The notes beneath the pieces are model-generated. The model had not been told where the DNA came from. It was given only the letters and a program-made list of their open reading frames with translations, and made no database searches. Of a stretch of DNA of 64,000 nucleotides, positions 8,584-16,890 are shown one piece after another. The DNA lies in the NCBI RefSeq assembly GCF_018618415.1, contig NZ_JACSMA010000001.1, forward strand, positions 62,001 to 126,000, given 5' to 3'. Positions within the stretch are counted from its first letter, which is position 1, and each line of letters begins with the position of its first letter. Source of the stretch: Exiguobacterium sp. s146. GTDB lineage: Bacteria > Bacillota > Bacilli > Exiguobacteriales > Exiguobacteriaceae. A program made the position numbers and the translations under genes.

Positions 8584-9030
8584 TCATCCGTACTGTTTCT
8601 GATGGGCTTTCTTTCGTTTCAAATAGTCTTCATCTGCCCGAAGCTGATCCCATCGCTCTTTGAAGATGCGGGCCGACTCCGCTTTTTCGTCATCGATTTG
8701 ACGGTCGTGGATGTCACCGTTTTCCTTGTATTTGCGTCCTCCCTTATAGTTGGCGTAGCGTCTGGCCCGGGTATAACCCATCTGGATGAATTTACGGGCC
8801 ATATCCATCCCGACAAAGTCATCGTTGGCCCGATACGCCTCGAACAGCTCCATAATCTCATCGGCGGACTGTTTGGCGATGGCGGGTGTCTTGAAACGCC
8901 AATGGGGCAGAATCTCGCTTTTATACGGTTCGACGAGCAGGACCCCTTGTTCGCCTCGTCCGACCCGATACAGCTCCGGGTGTTTGCGGAAATCAATCGT
9001 CTCAAAATCTAAATCATAATCAAACGGCAT
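8584..9030 (-). CDS. DUF4385 family protein
   Basis: 148-residue cytoplasmic protein matching the DUF4385 family by its pattern: DYDLDFETIDFRKHPELYRVGRGEQGVL, then a helical region and the basic Y-K-G-G-R-K-Y segment near residue 100. I prefer the ATG at 9030 to the one at 9036 because the GGAGGG site sits directly against the latter. Convergent with the GNAT gene to its left. Function not known for the family. Confidence 0.75.
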   Translation of the reverse strand: MPFDYDLDFETIDFRKHPELYRVGRGEQGVLLVEPYKSEILPHWRFKTPAIAKQSADEIMELFEAYRANDDFVGMDMARKFIQMGYTRARRYANYKGGRKYKENGDIHDRQIDDEKAESARIFKERWDQLRADEDYLKRKKAHQKQYG

Positions 9031-9097
9031 CGTCATCCCTCCTCATGGATTCATTCCCGGAACGAATCCGAGGGAAACGACAGAAAGGAAGAAGTAG

Positions 9098-9646
9098 ATG
9101 ATTCAACTTGATACAGACCGGCTCCAGCTGCGAGCGTTTCAACTCGAGGACGCGGAACAGATGTTTCGCTACGCGCAAGACGAGCGGGTCGGACCAAAAG
9201 CAGGATGGGCCCCGCACCAATCGGTCGAGGAGACGCGTGACGTCATCCGATTGTTCCAACAAGACCAAGACGTCTGGGCAATCACGTTAAAAGAGACAGG
9301 TGAAGTCATCGGCAGCCTCGGGTTGCACGACCGGCGTCCGGATCCTGAGATTCAGCATGATCGGCAACGCGAGATCGGCTATGTTCTCAGCCCGGACTAT
9401 TGGGGGAAAGGGTACATCCCGGAGGCCGTTCACGAAGTGATGCGATATGGGTTTGATGATCTCGACCTCGAGCGCATCTGGTGCGGTCATTTCGACTTCA
9501 ACGACCAATCGCGCCGCGTCGTCGAGAAGACGGGCTTTACGTACGTGTTCACGACGTCTCAACAGTTGACACGTTTAGATGGCCGTACGGTGCAGAGCCT
9601 CATTTACGTCGTGACGAAAGAGCAGTACGAACGTGTTAAAGCGTGA
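9098..9646 (+). CDS. RimJ/RimL-type GNAT acetyltransferase
   Basis: 182 residues. It starts TDRLQLRAFQLEDAEQMF, as in the Acetyltransf_3 group (RimJ, YoaA), and carries IGYVLSPDYWGKGYIPEAV as the acetyl-CoA-binding stretch and NDQSRRVVEKTGFTYV at the C-terminus. These enzymes acetylate protein N-termini or small amines; the target here is unknown. Ribosome binding site AAAGGAAG at 9083-9090. It ends at a shared terminator facing the GH4 gene. Confidence 0.82.
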   Translation: MIQLDTDRLQLRAFQLEDAEQMFRYAQDERVGPKAGWAPHQSVEETRDVIRLFQQDQDVWAITLKETGEVIGSLGLHDRRPDPEIQHDRQREIGYVLSPDYWGKGYIPEAVHEVMRYGFDDLDLERIWCGHFDFNDQSRRVVEKTGFTYVFTTSQQLTRLDGRTVQSLIYVVTKEQYERVKA

Positions 9647-9652
9647 AGAAAA

Positions 9653-9689
9653 GCCAGCGTGTCGATTTGCGACGCGCTGGCTGTTTTTT
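9653..9689. terminator. Terminator between convergent genes
   Basis: 12-bp stem GCCAGCGTGTCG / CGACGCGCTGGC (9653-9664, 9670-9681) with T tract on the + strand and A-rich flank on the other side, so it can serve both genes. Confidence 0.85.
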
Positions 9690-11085
9690 ATGCGTGTTCG
9701 ATTGGACGGAGCGTTTGAACGACCTCGTCTTTAATCGTGACGCCGCTTGCTTCGAGCTCAGCAATCTTCTCGGCGAACTGCGGCAAATACGCTTTGTGGG
9801 CGATGAGCAGTTCATCGAGCACTCGTTTCGCTGTCTCGCCGCTCGGGATGAGCGGATTGATGATGAATGCTTGAAGGGCGAGCCCGTAGTCACCGGTAAC
9901 AGCCGCTTCCTCCACGCACAGCTCCATGTTCTTCATGACTTGGAGCCATCCTTTCTCAGCCGGTGCGAGCGCACCGAACGCGATCGGTTTCGCGCCAGTC
10001 GCCCCGATATAGGCCGACACTTCGACGACGTCGTCCGGATGGAGGTCCGGGACGGCCCCGTTGTTTTTCGTCGAGACGACGATATGCGTGTTCTTGTTCG
10101 CATAAATCGAGGCGATCGTCTCACACGCCGCGTCCGAGTAGTGGGCGCCGCCGCGTTTCGACAACTGCTCCGGCTTATGGTCGAGGTTCGGGTCTTTGTA
10201 CAGCTCGAACAGCTCCGCTTCCGTCTGCTTCACTTGCTCGGCCCGTGTCCCGACGGCCGGGTCGCGATATTCTTCAAGCATATGGGCAAGCATTTCCTCG
10301 GTACGGTAGTAATAGCGGTGATAGCCGCATGGAATCAGGTTCATCTGTTGCAGCTGTTCTTGGAAGAACGGCATATCGTGGATGTTGGCTGGAATCCCGG
10401 AGTCGCCGTCGTACATCTTGTCGATGATGTCGCGCGTGACGTCAGTCCCGTTCACGTCATGGACCCGGTGCCAGTGGAAGTGGTTCAAGCCAGCGAACGA
10501 ATAAATCAACTCTTCCGGCTTCTTGCCGATCAGTTCTGGTTCAGCCATCATCGCGTTGACCGGCACGTTGCATAGACCAATCACTTTGTCCCATTGTCCA
10601 TAGCGGATGACCGCGTCGGTCACCATGCCGCTCGGATTCGTAAAGTTGACGAGCCAGGCGTCCGGGCAGAGGCGCTTCATGTCTTCGACGATGTCGAGGA
10701 TGACCGGGATTGTCCGGAACGCCTTCAAAATCCCGCCGGCCCCGTTCGTCTCTTGACCGACCATGCCGTACGAGAGGGGAATGCGCTCATCTTTAATGCG
10801 GGCGTCGAGCAAACCGACCCGGAATTGGGTCGTGACGAAGTCAGCGTCTTGCAACGCTTCCTCCCGGTCGAGCGTCAGATGGACTTTGACGTCGTACGGT
10901 GAGGCATCCCACATCCGTTGAGCCATCTGCCCGACGATGTCGAGCTTGTCTTTCCCGGCCTCGATGTCGACGAGCCAAATCTCGCGAATTGGTAATTCTT
11001 CATACCGTTTGATGAACCCTTCCATCAATTCTGGTGTATAGCTACTGCCGCCCCCGATGGTGACGAGCTTAATTCCGGTTGTCAT
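9688..11085 (-). CDS. GH4 6-phospho-beta-glucosidase
   Basis: 465 residues, glycoside hydrolase family 4, which cleaves phosphorylated disaccharides by an NAD- and metal-dependent redox mechanism. The N-terminal VTIGGGSSYTPEL is the NAD loop; NFTNPSG (147-153), Cys172 in LCNVPVN and NHFHW (201-205) are the metal and catalytic-site motifs. CNVP with NHFHWHR favours 6-phospho-beta-glucosidases (LicH/CelF) over alpha-glucosidases. Start ATG 11085 with AAGGAGGAG just upstream. It is divergent from an RpiR regulator with a cre site between them, suggesting induction by a phospho-sugar and repression by CcpA. No PTS transporter is nearby. Confidence 0.88.
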   Translation of the reverse strand: MTTGIKLVTIGGGSSYTPELMEGFIKRYEELPIREIWLVDIEAGKDKLDIVGQMAQRMWDASPYDVKVHLTLDREEALQDADFVTTQFRVGLLDARIKDERIPLSYGMVGQETNGAGGILKAFRTIPVILDIVEDMKRLCPDAWLVNFTNPSGMVTDAVIRYGQWDKVIGLCNVPVNAMMAEPELIGKKPEELIYSFAGLNHFHWHRVHDVNGTDVTRDIIDKMYDGDSGIPANIHDMPFFQEQLQQMNLIPCGYHRYYYRTEEMLAHMLEEYRDPAVGTRAEQVKQTEAELFELYKDPNLDHKPEQLSKRGGAHYSDAACETIASIYANKNTHIVVSTKNNGAVPDLHPDDVVEVSAYIGATGAKPIAFGALAPAEKGWLQVMKNMELCVEEAAVTGDYGLALQAFIINPLIPSGETAKRVLDELLIAHKAYLPQFAEKIAELEASGVTIKDEVVQTLRPIEHA

Positions 11086-11172
11086 ATGAATCTCCTCCTT
11101 GTTTTGTTCACAAAAAATTAGAACATGTGTAAATGAAATCGTTCTTGTAAGGGATGTGCCTCGTTCCATTTC

Positions 11173-11200
11173 AGTATAGAATAGAGAAATATGAAGACAA
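11173..11200 (-). promoter_or_regulatory. Putative promoter of the GH4 gene
   Basis: On the minus strand TTGTCT and TATACT (11178-11173) are separated by 16 bp, about 90 bp before the GH4 start. Reasonable hexamers, not confirmed. Confidence 0.4.
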
Positions 11201-11218
11201 TAGATTCAAGGACAACTC

Positions 11219-11232
11219 CGAAAGCGTTTACA
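11219..11232. promoter_or_regulatory. cre site (CcpA operator)
   Basis: CGAAAGCGTTTACA matches the consensus TGWAARCGYTWNCW at 13 of 14 positions. It lies between the divergent GH4 and RpiR genes, 58 bp before the regulator start. Confidence 0.75.
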
Positions 11233-11289
11233 AAATAATACGGATTCCATACTGTTTTTGTGAATTTGATTCACGAGAGGAGCAACCAT

Positions 11290-12159
11290 ATGTTATTGAC
11301 CGAGAAAATGAAGCAAGACGTGTTCTCGAAGTCGGAACGAGCCGTCGTCGAGTATTTGTTTATCGAGCGCGAGCATATTCAAGACAAGACGATGAAACAG
11401 ATTGCGGCGGCTACATACACTCATCCCTCAATGTTGAGTCGGATCGCGCACAAACTTGATTATCCGGGCTGGGTCGAGTTGAAGGATGCTTTTTTGGCGG
11501 AAATCGAGTATTTGAATCGTCACTTTTCCGACATTGACGCCAACTATCCGTTCACGGCCGGGGACAACCTGATGGCTGTCGCGAACAAGGTGGCGGCGCT
11601 AAAGCAGATGACGATTGAGGACACGCTGTCTCTGCTCGACCATGAGGCCTACGAGCGGGCCGTGACGATGTTGAGTGAGGCGAAGCACATCAAAATCTTC
11701 TCCGTCATTCATAACTTGTTGCTCTGTCACGACTTCAAATCAAAAATGAATCGCATCGGCAAGCAGGTCAGTCTTTGCGAATTCGACGCCGAGTTCGAGG
11801 CCGCCAACTCAGACGAGACGACGTGTGCGCTCCTCATCTCATATACGGGGGAGAGCGATTACACGCTTGGACTCATCCCTTATTTGAAGCAGCGAAGCGT
11901 CCCGATGCTCGCACTGACGAGTCTCGGCGAGAATGCAATCTCCAGCCAGACCGATTGTACGCTCCGTTTGACGACGCGGGAACGTCTGTATTCAAAAATC
12001 GGGAGCTTCACATCGAACGATTCGATTCATTGCCTGCTCGACCTGTTGTACGCGGGCGTGTTCTCGACAGACTACGAGACGAACATGGCGTATAAGGTTC
12101 ACATCTCCAAACGGTTCGATCATCGTAAAAGTTCCAATGAAATCATGCAAGAGGACTGA
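11290..12159 (+). CDS. RpiR/MurR family transcriptional regulator
   Basis: 289 residues: an N-terminal HTH (about 1-75, with SERAVVEYLFIE and the MKQIAAATYTHPSMLSRIAH recognition region) and a C-terminal SIS sugar-phosphate-binding domain (about 110-250, with IKIFSVIHNLLLCHDF and CALLISYTGESDYTLG). Regulators of this family sense phosphosugars. ATG 11290 follows GAGAGG and is preferred to the ATG at 11260. Its divergent position suggests it controls the GH4 glucosidase. Confidence 0.85.
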   Translation: MLLTEKMKQDVFSKSERAVVEYLFIEREHIQDKTMKQIAAATYTHPSMLSRIAHKLDYPGWVELKDAFLAEIEYLNRHFSDIDANYPFTAGDNLMAVANKVAALKQMTIEDTLSLLDHEAYERAVTMLSEAKHIKIFSVIHNLLLCHDFKSKMNRIGKQVSLCEFDAEFEAANSDETTCALLISYTGESDYTLGLIPYLKQRSVPMLALTSLGENAISSQTDCTLRLTTRERLYSKIGSFTSNDSIHCLLDLLYAGVFSTDYETNMAYKVHISKRFDHRKSSNEIMQED

Positions 12160-12160
12160 A

Positions 12161-12186
12161 AACACCCCCTCGGCTGAAGGGGTGTT
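12161..12186. terminator. Terminator between rpiR-type gene and kynB
   Basis: AACACCCC / GGGGTGTT hairpin; the T run is on the minus-strand side, so it mainly serves the kyn operon. Confidence 0.65.
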
Positions 12187-12190
12187 CGTG

Positions 12191-12814
12191 TTAGTCGAGC
12201 GAACGCAACAGCGCGCGCACCGGACTGCCGTCTCCTTTGACAATCGGAAGCGGAACGGCGTTCAATTCGTAGTCACCCGGGACGATGTGATCGAGGACGA
12301 GTCCTTCGAGAATATGAACCCCGTTACGGGCGAGCGCGTGATGCGCCGCCATCTCTTTACTGTCAATCGCATCGACCGATGGCAAATCGAGACCGATTAA
12401 ATAAATCCCGAGGTCACCGAGGCGGTCGGCGAGTGAAGGCGTCAGTTCCGGGATGCGGTCCGGGAACGTACGCTTGTCCGGCCAGCCGTCCGTCTTGAGA
12501 ATCAGCCGTTCGACGCCGGTCAAGTCAAAACCGTCCAAATCGGCCGCCTCGATCTGTTCGCGGCCAGGAAGATGGATGACCCGGGCCGGTCCGATATAAA
12601 GTCCCGGATCGAGATCGATGACGCGCTGTCCGGCGTCGTCGAAATGGAACGGGGCGTCGATGTGCGTGCCGGAATGGAGGCTCATCGTCACTTTGCCGAC
12701 GTTGACCGATCCGCTGTCGGCCATCGGCCAGGCGATCTCGTAACGGAAGGCGGTGTCGCCCGGCCATGTCGTCGTGCTGTCTTCAAGCGGTTGCGAAACA
12801 TCAATCCATGTCAT
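12191..12814 (-). CDS. kynB: Kynurenine formamidase KynB
   Basis: 207-residue metal-dependent cyclase-type arylformamidase that converts N-formylkynurenine to kynurenine. The signature HSGTHIDAPFHF near residue 48 binds the metals, and a later AAHHALARNGVHILEGL block matches the family. Start ATG 12814 after GAGGAGGAC, 14 bp beyond the kynA stop, last gene of kynU-kynA-kynB. The larger open frame to 13030 overlaps kynA and is not real. Confidence 0.93.
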   Translation of the reverse strand: MTWIDVSQPLEDSTTTWPGDTAFRYEIAWPMADSGSVNVGKVTMSLHSGTHIDAPFHFDDAGQRVIDLDPGLYIGPARVIHLPGREQIEAADLDGFDLTGVERLILKTDGWPDKRTFPDRIPELTPSLADRLGDLGIYLIGLDLPSVDAIDSKEMAAHHALARNGVHILEGLVLDHIVPGDYELNAVPLPIVKGDGSPVRALLRSLD

Positions 12815-12828
12815 CGTGTTCGTCCTCC

Positions 12829-13668
12829 TCACAGTTTTGTCCGGACGGTCCAAAGTTCCGGGAAGAAGCGGTGATCGAGGACACGGCGCAAGTAATTGAC
12901 GCCGGACGAGCCGCCGGTCCCCATCTTCTGTCCGATAATCCGTTCGACCGTGCTCATATGGTTGAAGCGCCACATCTGTTGCTGGCTGCCGATATCGAGC
13001 AGTTTCTCGCCGAGCTCGTACAAGTCCCAATACTTGGTGACGTCACGGTACACTTCGACCCAAGCGGCTTCGACGCTCTCGTTCCACTCCCAGTCTTTCG
13101 TGACGTCGCGGTTGAGCACGGCCTCATCGATGGCGAGGCCGCGGTGATGCATCTCGCGGACGGTCATGTCATAGATGCTCGGTGCTTGCAGAGACGACTC
13201 GAGGAGCGGGTACAGCTTCTCGTCATGGGCGTACACGCTGAGCGTGCGCGCGTTCTTGAAGCCGAGCGCGAACTCGATTTGGCGGTTCTGATACGATTGG
13301 AACCCAGACGACGAACCGAGCTTGTCCCGGAACTCCAAATATTCAGCCGGGGTCAACGTCGCCAGTACGCTCCACGACTGGATGAGCTGTTGTTGAATCT
13401 TCGAGACGCGGGCGAGCATCTTGAACGAGCGCTCGAGCTCTCCGGTCTCGATGGCGGTCGTCGCCGCCGTCAGTTCATGTAAAATCAGTTTCATCCACAG
13501 CTCGCTCGTCTGATGGATGATGATGAACAGCATCTCATCGTGATGGTCCGACAGACGATGCTGGCTCGATAAAATCGGGTCGAGCTGCAAATAGTCACCG
13601 TATGACATGTCTTTTGAAAAATCGGTCTGAATCGATTGCTCGACGTTATGTTCAATCCGTTCACTCAT
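12829..13668 (-). CDS. kynA: Tryptophan 2,3-dioxygenase KynA
   Basis: Heme enzyme of 279 residues that opens the indole ring of tryptophan to N-formylkynurenine. Motifs include [27 protein letters not shown] and, near the C-terminus, [13 protein letters not shown], which lines the active site. It follows kynU by 11 bp and precedes kynB, so the operon converts tryptophan to anthranilate and alanine. Confidence 0.95.
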   Translation of the reverse strand: MSERIEHNVEQSIQTDFSKDMSYGDYLQLDPILSSQHRLSDHHDEMLFIIIHQTSELWMKLILHELTAATTAIETGELERSFKMLARVSKIQQQLIQSWSVLATLTPAEYLEFRDKLGSSSGFQSYQNRQIEFALGFKNARTLSVYAHDEKLYPLLESSLQAPSIYDMTVREMHHRGLAIDEAVLNRDVTKDWEWNESVEAAWVEVYRDVTKYWDLYELGEKLLDIGSQQQMWRFNHMSTVERIIGQKMGTGGSSGVNYLRRVLDHRFFPELWTVRTKL

Positions 13669-13679
13669 ATGAATTCTCC

Positions 13680-14957
13680 TTAGGCCACGACTTCGCGGAC
13701 GTTCTCGAACGCCTCGTATTCTTTGTTTTCCATGATCGTCTGTAGCGTCATCACGACGTCATAGACGTCGGTGAACGTGTTATACAAGGCGACCGGAGCC
13801 AAACGGATGATGTTCGGGGCCCGGAAGTCCGGGATGACGCGATGTTGTTTGAGCGCTTTACAGATGCGGGCCGCCTCTGGATGCTCGAGGCTCAAATGGG
13901 CACCGCGTTGCGTCTCGTTGCGCGGGCTGCCGATGACGAAACCGTATGGCGCGAGCACTTCGTCAATCAGTTCGGTCATATACGACGTCAACGCGAGCGA
14001 TTTCTCACGGATGGCGTCCATGCCGATCTCATTGAACATCTCGAGGGCGCCAAGTTGCGGGGCGAGGCTCAAGACGTGCGGTGTCCCGATTTGGAACGCG
14101 CCGGCGTCGTCAGCCGGTGTCATCGTGTGATCCATATCGAACTGTTTGTCTTTGCGGGAACCGAACCAACCGGCAAGGCCCGGCGTCGTCCCGAAATGGC
14201 GTTCATGGACGAATAGACCGCCGACGCTGCCCGGTCCGCCGTTCAGATGCTTATAGTTGCACCAGTAGGCAAAGTCGACGCCCCAATCATGGAACGCGTG
14301 CGGAATCGCGCCGACCGAGTGGCAGGCGTCAAAGCCGATCAAGATATCCCGTTCGTTCGCCGCCTTGGCGAGACGGGCCATGTCGAGAATCTGTCCGCTG
14401 CGATAGAGGACGGTCGGTAAGACGATTAAGGCGATATCGTCTGTCATCGCTGCGATGATGTCTTCTTCTTTTAAATAGCGGCCATCTGGGCTCGACACTT
14501 GGACCAAATGTTCGGCCGGGTCGAGTCCCCGGAGCTCGAGTTGGCTTTTCAGTGCGTAGATATCAGATGGGAACGTGAGCGCGTCGGCCAAAATTTTTGT
14601 TCGCTTGCCTTTCGGCTTAAAGAATGAGGCGGCGAGCTGATGCAAGTTGACCGTCGTCGAACCTGTCACCATCACTTCTTCGGCTCTCGCTCCGACGAGC
14701 GGTGCGTTGAGGGCGGCCAACTGTTCTGATAAGTTGAACCATGGGTGTCGTCCCGACATCCACCCGTCAATCCCGAGCTCCTTCCAATCCTGAAGCGATT
14801 CGAGGAGCGTCTGCTCGGCCCGTTTCGATAACAGGCCGAGCGAGTTCCCATCCATGTAAATCCCGTCTTGCGGCAAATAAAATTCTCCCCGGTATGATGC
14901 GAGCGAGTCGCTGGCGTCGCGTGTTTCCGCGTACGCCCGTGTGAAATCCTGAGCCAT
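13680..14957 (-). CDS. kynU: Kynureninase KynU
   Basis: 425-residue PLP enzyme that cleaves kynurenine to anthranilate and L-alanine. The PLP lysine sits in [22 protein letters not shown] and FDACHSVGA are further conserved blocks. Start ATG 14957 is placed after AAAGGGGGA; the frame extends further but has no other good start. First gene of the operon. Confidence 0.94.
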   Translation of the reverse strand: MAQDFTRAYAETRDASDSLASYRGEFYLPQDGIYMDGNSLGLLSKRAEQTLLESLQDWKELGIDGWMSGRHPWFNLSEQLAALNAPLVGARAEEVMVTGSTTVNLHQLAASFFKPKGKRTKILADALTFPSDIYALKSQLELRGLDPAEHLVQVSSPDGRYLKEEDIIAAMTDDIALIVLPTVLYRSGQILDMARLAKAANERDILIGFDACHSVGAIPHAFHDWGVDFAYWCNYKHLNGGPGSVGGLFVHERHFGTTPGLAGWFGSRKDKQFDMDHTMTPADDAGAFQIGTPHVLSLAPQLGALEMFNEIGMDAIREKSLALTSYMTELIDEVLAPYGFVIGSPRNETQRGAHLSLEHPEAARICKALKQHRVIPDFRAPNIIRLAPVALYNTFTDVYDVVMTLQTIMENKEYEAFENVREVVA

Positions 14958-14995
14958 ATCATTTCCCCCTTTGACTTGCGTGCGATGCTGACAAA

Positions 14996-15024
14996 AGCGT
15001 AGCAATCAGGGCAGGGCGTGTCAA
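14996..15024 (-). promoter_or_regulatory. Promoter of the kyn operon
   Basis: TTGACA (15024-15019) and TACGCT (15001-14996) on the minus strand, 17 bp apart, give a leader of about 30 nt before kynU. Confidence 0.6.
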
Positions 15025-15149
15025 CACGAATGACCGCAGTTCGGACATGGTTCGCACGTGCTTCTCACGGCTGGATATGTGATGATGAAATGGAGAGAGT
15101 CAATCTGAAAGAATTGGGTGATCTGACCCGCGTGAAAGGAGAAGAGGAG

Positions 15150-16004
15150 ATGAAACTGATTGCCATCGATTTAGACGGGACGTTGTTATCGCGGACGGGT
15201 GTCATCACAGAAGCGAACCAGGAGGCGATTCGTCGGCGCCAGGCCAAAGGAGATTTGGTGTCGATTTCTTCTGGACGTTCGATTCATGACATCGAGGAGC
15301 TGTTGAAGCGGAGTGATTTGTCTTGCCCGATTTTGTCGGGGAACGGCGCGATTGCTTTCTATGAGAATGAGCGGATTTATTACCATGCGCTCCCGAAAGA
15401 TGTCGTACAAGAATTGTGGGACGTGGCCCATGAGCACGGGGCGTACGTTGAATTCTATACAAACGCGGGGGTGAAAGTGCTGCGATCGGGCACCGATTTG
15501 CTGAAAGGTGAGCTCGATGGGGTGTTGCCGCATGACCAATCGTTCACACGAGAGTGGGGCGAGCGAGAGATTGAGATTCAAAACGAGCAGTTCGGACTGA
15601 CTTATGTCGATGCAATCGAGGACATCGACTTCGAGACCGATGAAGTGTATAAAGTATTCGTCTATTCGTTCGACCGGCGCAAGTTGCATGAGCTGCGGAA
15701 ACTGTATGAACCGCGGACTGATATCTTAATCACGACGGCGGGCTGGACAAAGATTGAAATTGGACATCCGAAGGCAAGTAAAGGAATGGCGTTGACGCAG
15801 TTGGCGGAGCATCATGACATCCCGCCATCAGATATCGTGGCCATCGGTGATAATTTGAATGATATCTCGATGTTTGAAGTGGCAGAAACACGGATCGCGA
15901 TGGGAAACGCCGTCGACCCGTTGAAAGACATCAGCACCCACATCACGAAAGACGTCGAAGCCGACGGCGTCGCCTATGCGCTCGACCACTATATCGACAA
16001 CTAA
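15150..16004 (+). CDS. Cof-type HAD phosphatase
   Basis: 284-residue HAD-IIB hydrolase. Motif I is IAIDLDGTLL at the N-terminus, motif II is SISSGRS, the Lys motif is in the HPKASKGMAL stretch and motif IV is IVAIGDNLNDISMF. Such Cof proteins dephosphorylate sugar phosphates, flavin or PLP-type compounds. ATG 15150 follows AAAGGAGAAGAGG; the open frame starts at 15018 but lacks a ribosome binding site there. Confidence 0.87.
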   Translation: MKLIAIDLDGTLLSRTGVITEANQEAIRRRQAKGDLVSISSGRSIHDIEELLKRSDLSCPILSGNGAIAFYENERIYYHALPKDVVQELWDVAHEHGAYVEFYTNAGVKVLRSGTDLLKGELDGVLPHDQSFTREWGEREIEIQNEQFGLTYVDAIEDIDFETDEVYKVFVYSFDRRKLHELRKLYEPRTDILITTAGWTKIEIGHPKASKGMALTQLAEHHDIPPSDIVAIGDNLNDISMFEVAETRIAMGNAVDPLKDISTHITKDVEADGVAYALDHYIDN

Positions 16005-16534
16005 ATGTTGGAGAAATGGTGAACAAGGATTCGTCGATCGATAAAACGGTTAATGTATCTGTGTAGTCCTCATTCAACGTGTTGAGCTGAAAGAAGGCAA
16101 CGGATGAACCAAAGATTCCATCGTTGTTTGACTGAGGCCGGCTCGGTGAAATGAGAGACGTATTGGATGAAACATCGGCTGACTAGGCGGTTCTCCTCGT
16201 TCAAGCTGTCGTCCACCTGACCTCGCTTAAGGGGTGAGGGGCAGACAAAAGAGAAGTGGTAGGAGACGAGACGTTTAGCCAAATTGGTGTTTCAAACAGG
16301 TGGGCCGATGAGGTTCATGATTGATTTCAACCACATCCGTCAAAACGCAGTCAAGGTCATTGTGGAGACGCAATCTCTGTCCAAGACTTGATTGCTGTTC
16401 AGACGAACGTACGCCGCGAAATCACGTTCTGAACCACGTCCGTTTTCTAGTCTAGATTCATGTACCGCATGGGACGGTCGTCCGGGAAGGTTCCGGTCGG
16501 TTGAAAGTCCGCTTTGCTAGAAACGCTCACCGGT
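16005..16534. other. 530 bp without a recognisable gene, ending at a terminator
   Basis: Stops are dense in all + frames; the only minus-strand open frame (70 codons, 16282-16070) has no good start. The right half (16460-16500) contains a run of short hairpin-forming repeats such as GGACGGTCGTCC and GGAAGGTTCC. A terminator follows directly, so a transcript probably ends here. It could be a non-coding RNA or a decayed segment. Confidence 0.4.
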
Positions 16535-16558
16535 AAGCGCCACGTTCGTGGCGCTTTT
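16535..16558 (+). terminator. Intrinsic terminator with no annotated gene before it
   Basis: AAGCGCCAC / GTGGCGCTT stem with GTTC loop and TTTT, at the end of the 530-bp non-coding stretch. Confidence 0.8.
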
Positions 16559-16612
16559 CTTATAGGCGAATGTTATGGTGCGGACCGTCAATCAAATACG
16601 TGTCGGGTGAAG

Positions 16613-16621
16613 TGGTATAAT
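16613..16621 (+). promoter_or_regulatory. Extended -10 promoter
   Basis: TGGTATAAT, a perfect TGn-TATAAT extended -10, lies 90 bp before the 53-aa gene. No clear -35 is seen, as is usual for this class. Confidence 0.55.
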
Positions 16622-16711
16622 GAGTCGCAAGCTGTGGCTGCAAGGCGCGTTCGCTTTCCTTGATTTCGGTCGAGCGGCGGATGTAAAGGAACGTGGTAGA
16701 GGAGTGATCAT

Positions 16712-16873
16712 ATGCCGAAACTGTATTGGCTCGGGACGTTCGTGAGCGGAGTGATCCTGACGACGATGGGGGAAGCGGGCGGAGTCCCGCGAATCGTACC
16801 CTATTTTTTGATGGCGCTCGGCGTGACCGGCTTTCTCGTTCAATCTTGGTTCGAACAAAAACGACGCCGTTAA
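16712..16873 (+). CDS. Small membrane protein, 53 aa
   Basis: ATG 16712 follows an AGAGGAG ribosome binding site (16698-16704). The 53-residue product has two hydrophobic stretches (about 5-19 and 30-45) and ends in QKRRR, so a two-helix membrane peptide with basic tail is likely. It has its own extended -10 promoter and its stop lies in a terminator. I do not recognise the family. Confidence 0.6.
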   Translation: MPKLYWLGTFVSGVILTTMGEAGGVPRIVPYFLMALGVTGFLVQSWFEQKRRR

Positions 16874-16888
16874 GCCGGCGTCGTTTTT
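16855..16888. terminator. Bidirectional terminator
   Basis: ACGACGCCG / CGGCGTCGT with AAAAA before and TTTTT after; serves the 53-aa gene and the ABC-F gene. Confidence 0.9.
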
Positions 16889-16890
16889 CA

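Noticed and set aside
16070-16282. 70-codon minus-strand open frame
   Set aside because: No ribosome binding site, no domain features and biased composition; taken as chance.
16440-16558. T-box-like fragment (GTACCGC followed by a terminator)
   Set aside because: Only a short match to the anti-terminator motif; no stem I, no AGTA/GAA blocks, and the next gene is a 53-aa membrane peptide rather than an aminoacyl-tRNA or amino acid gene.
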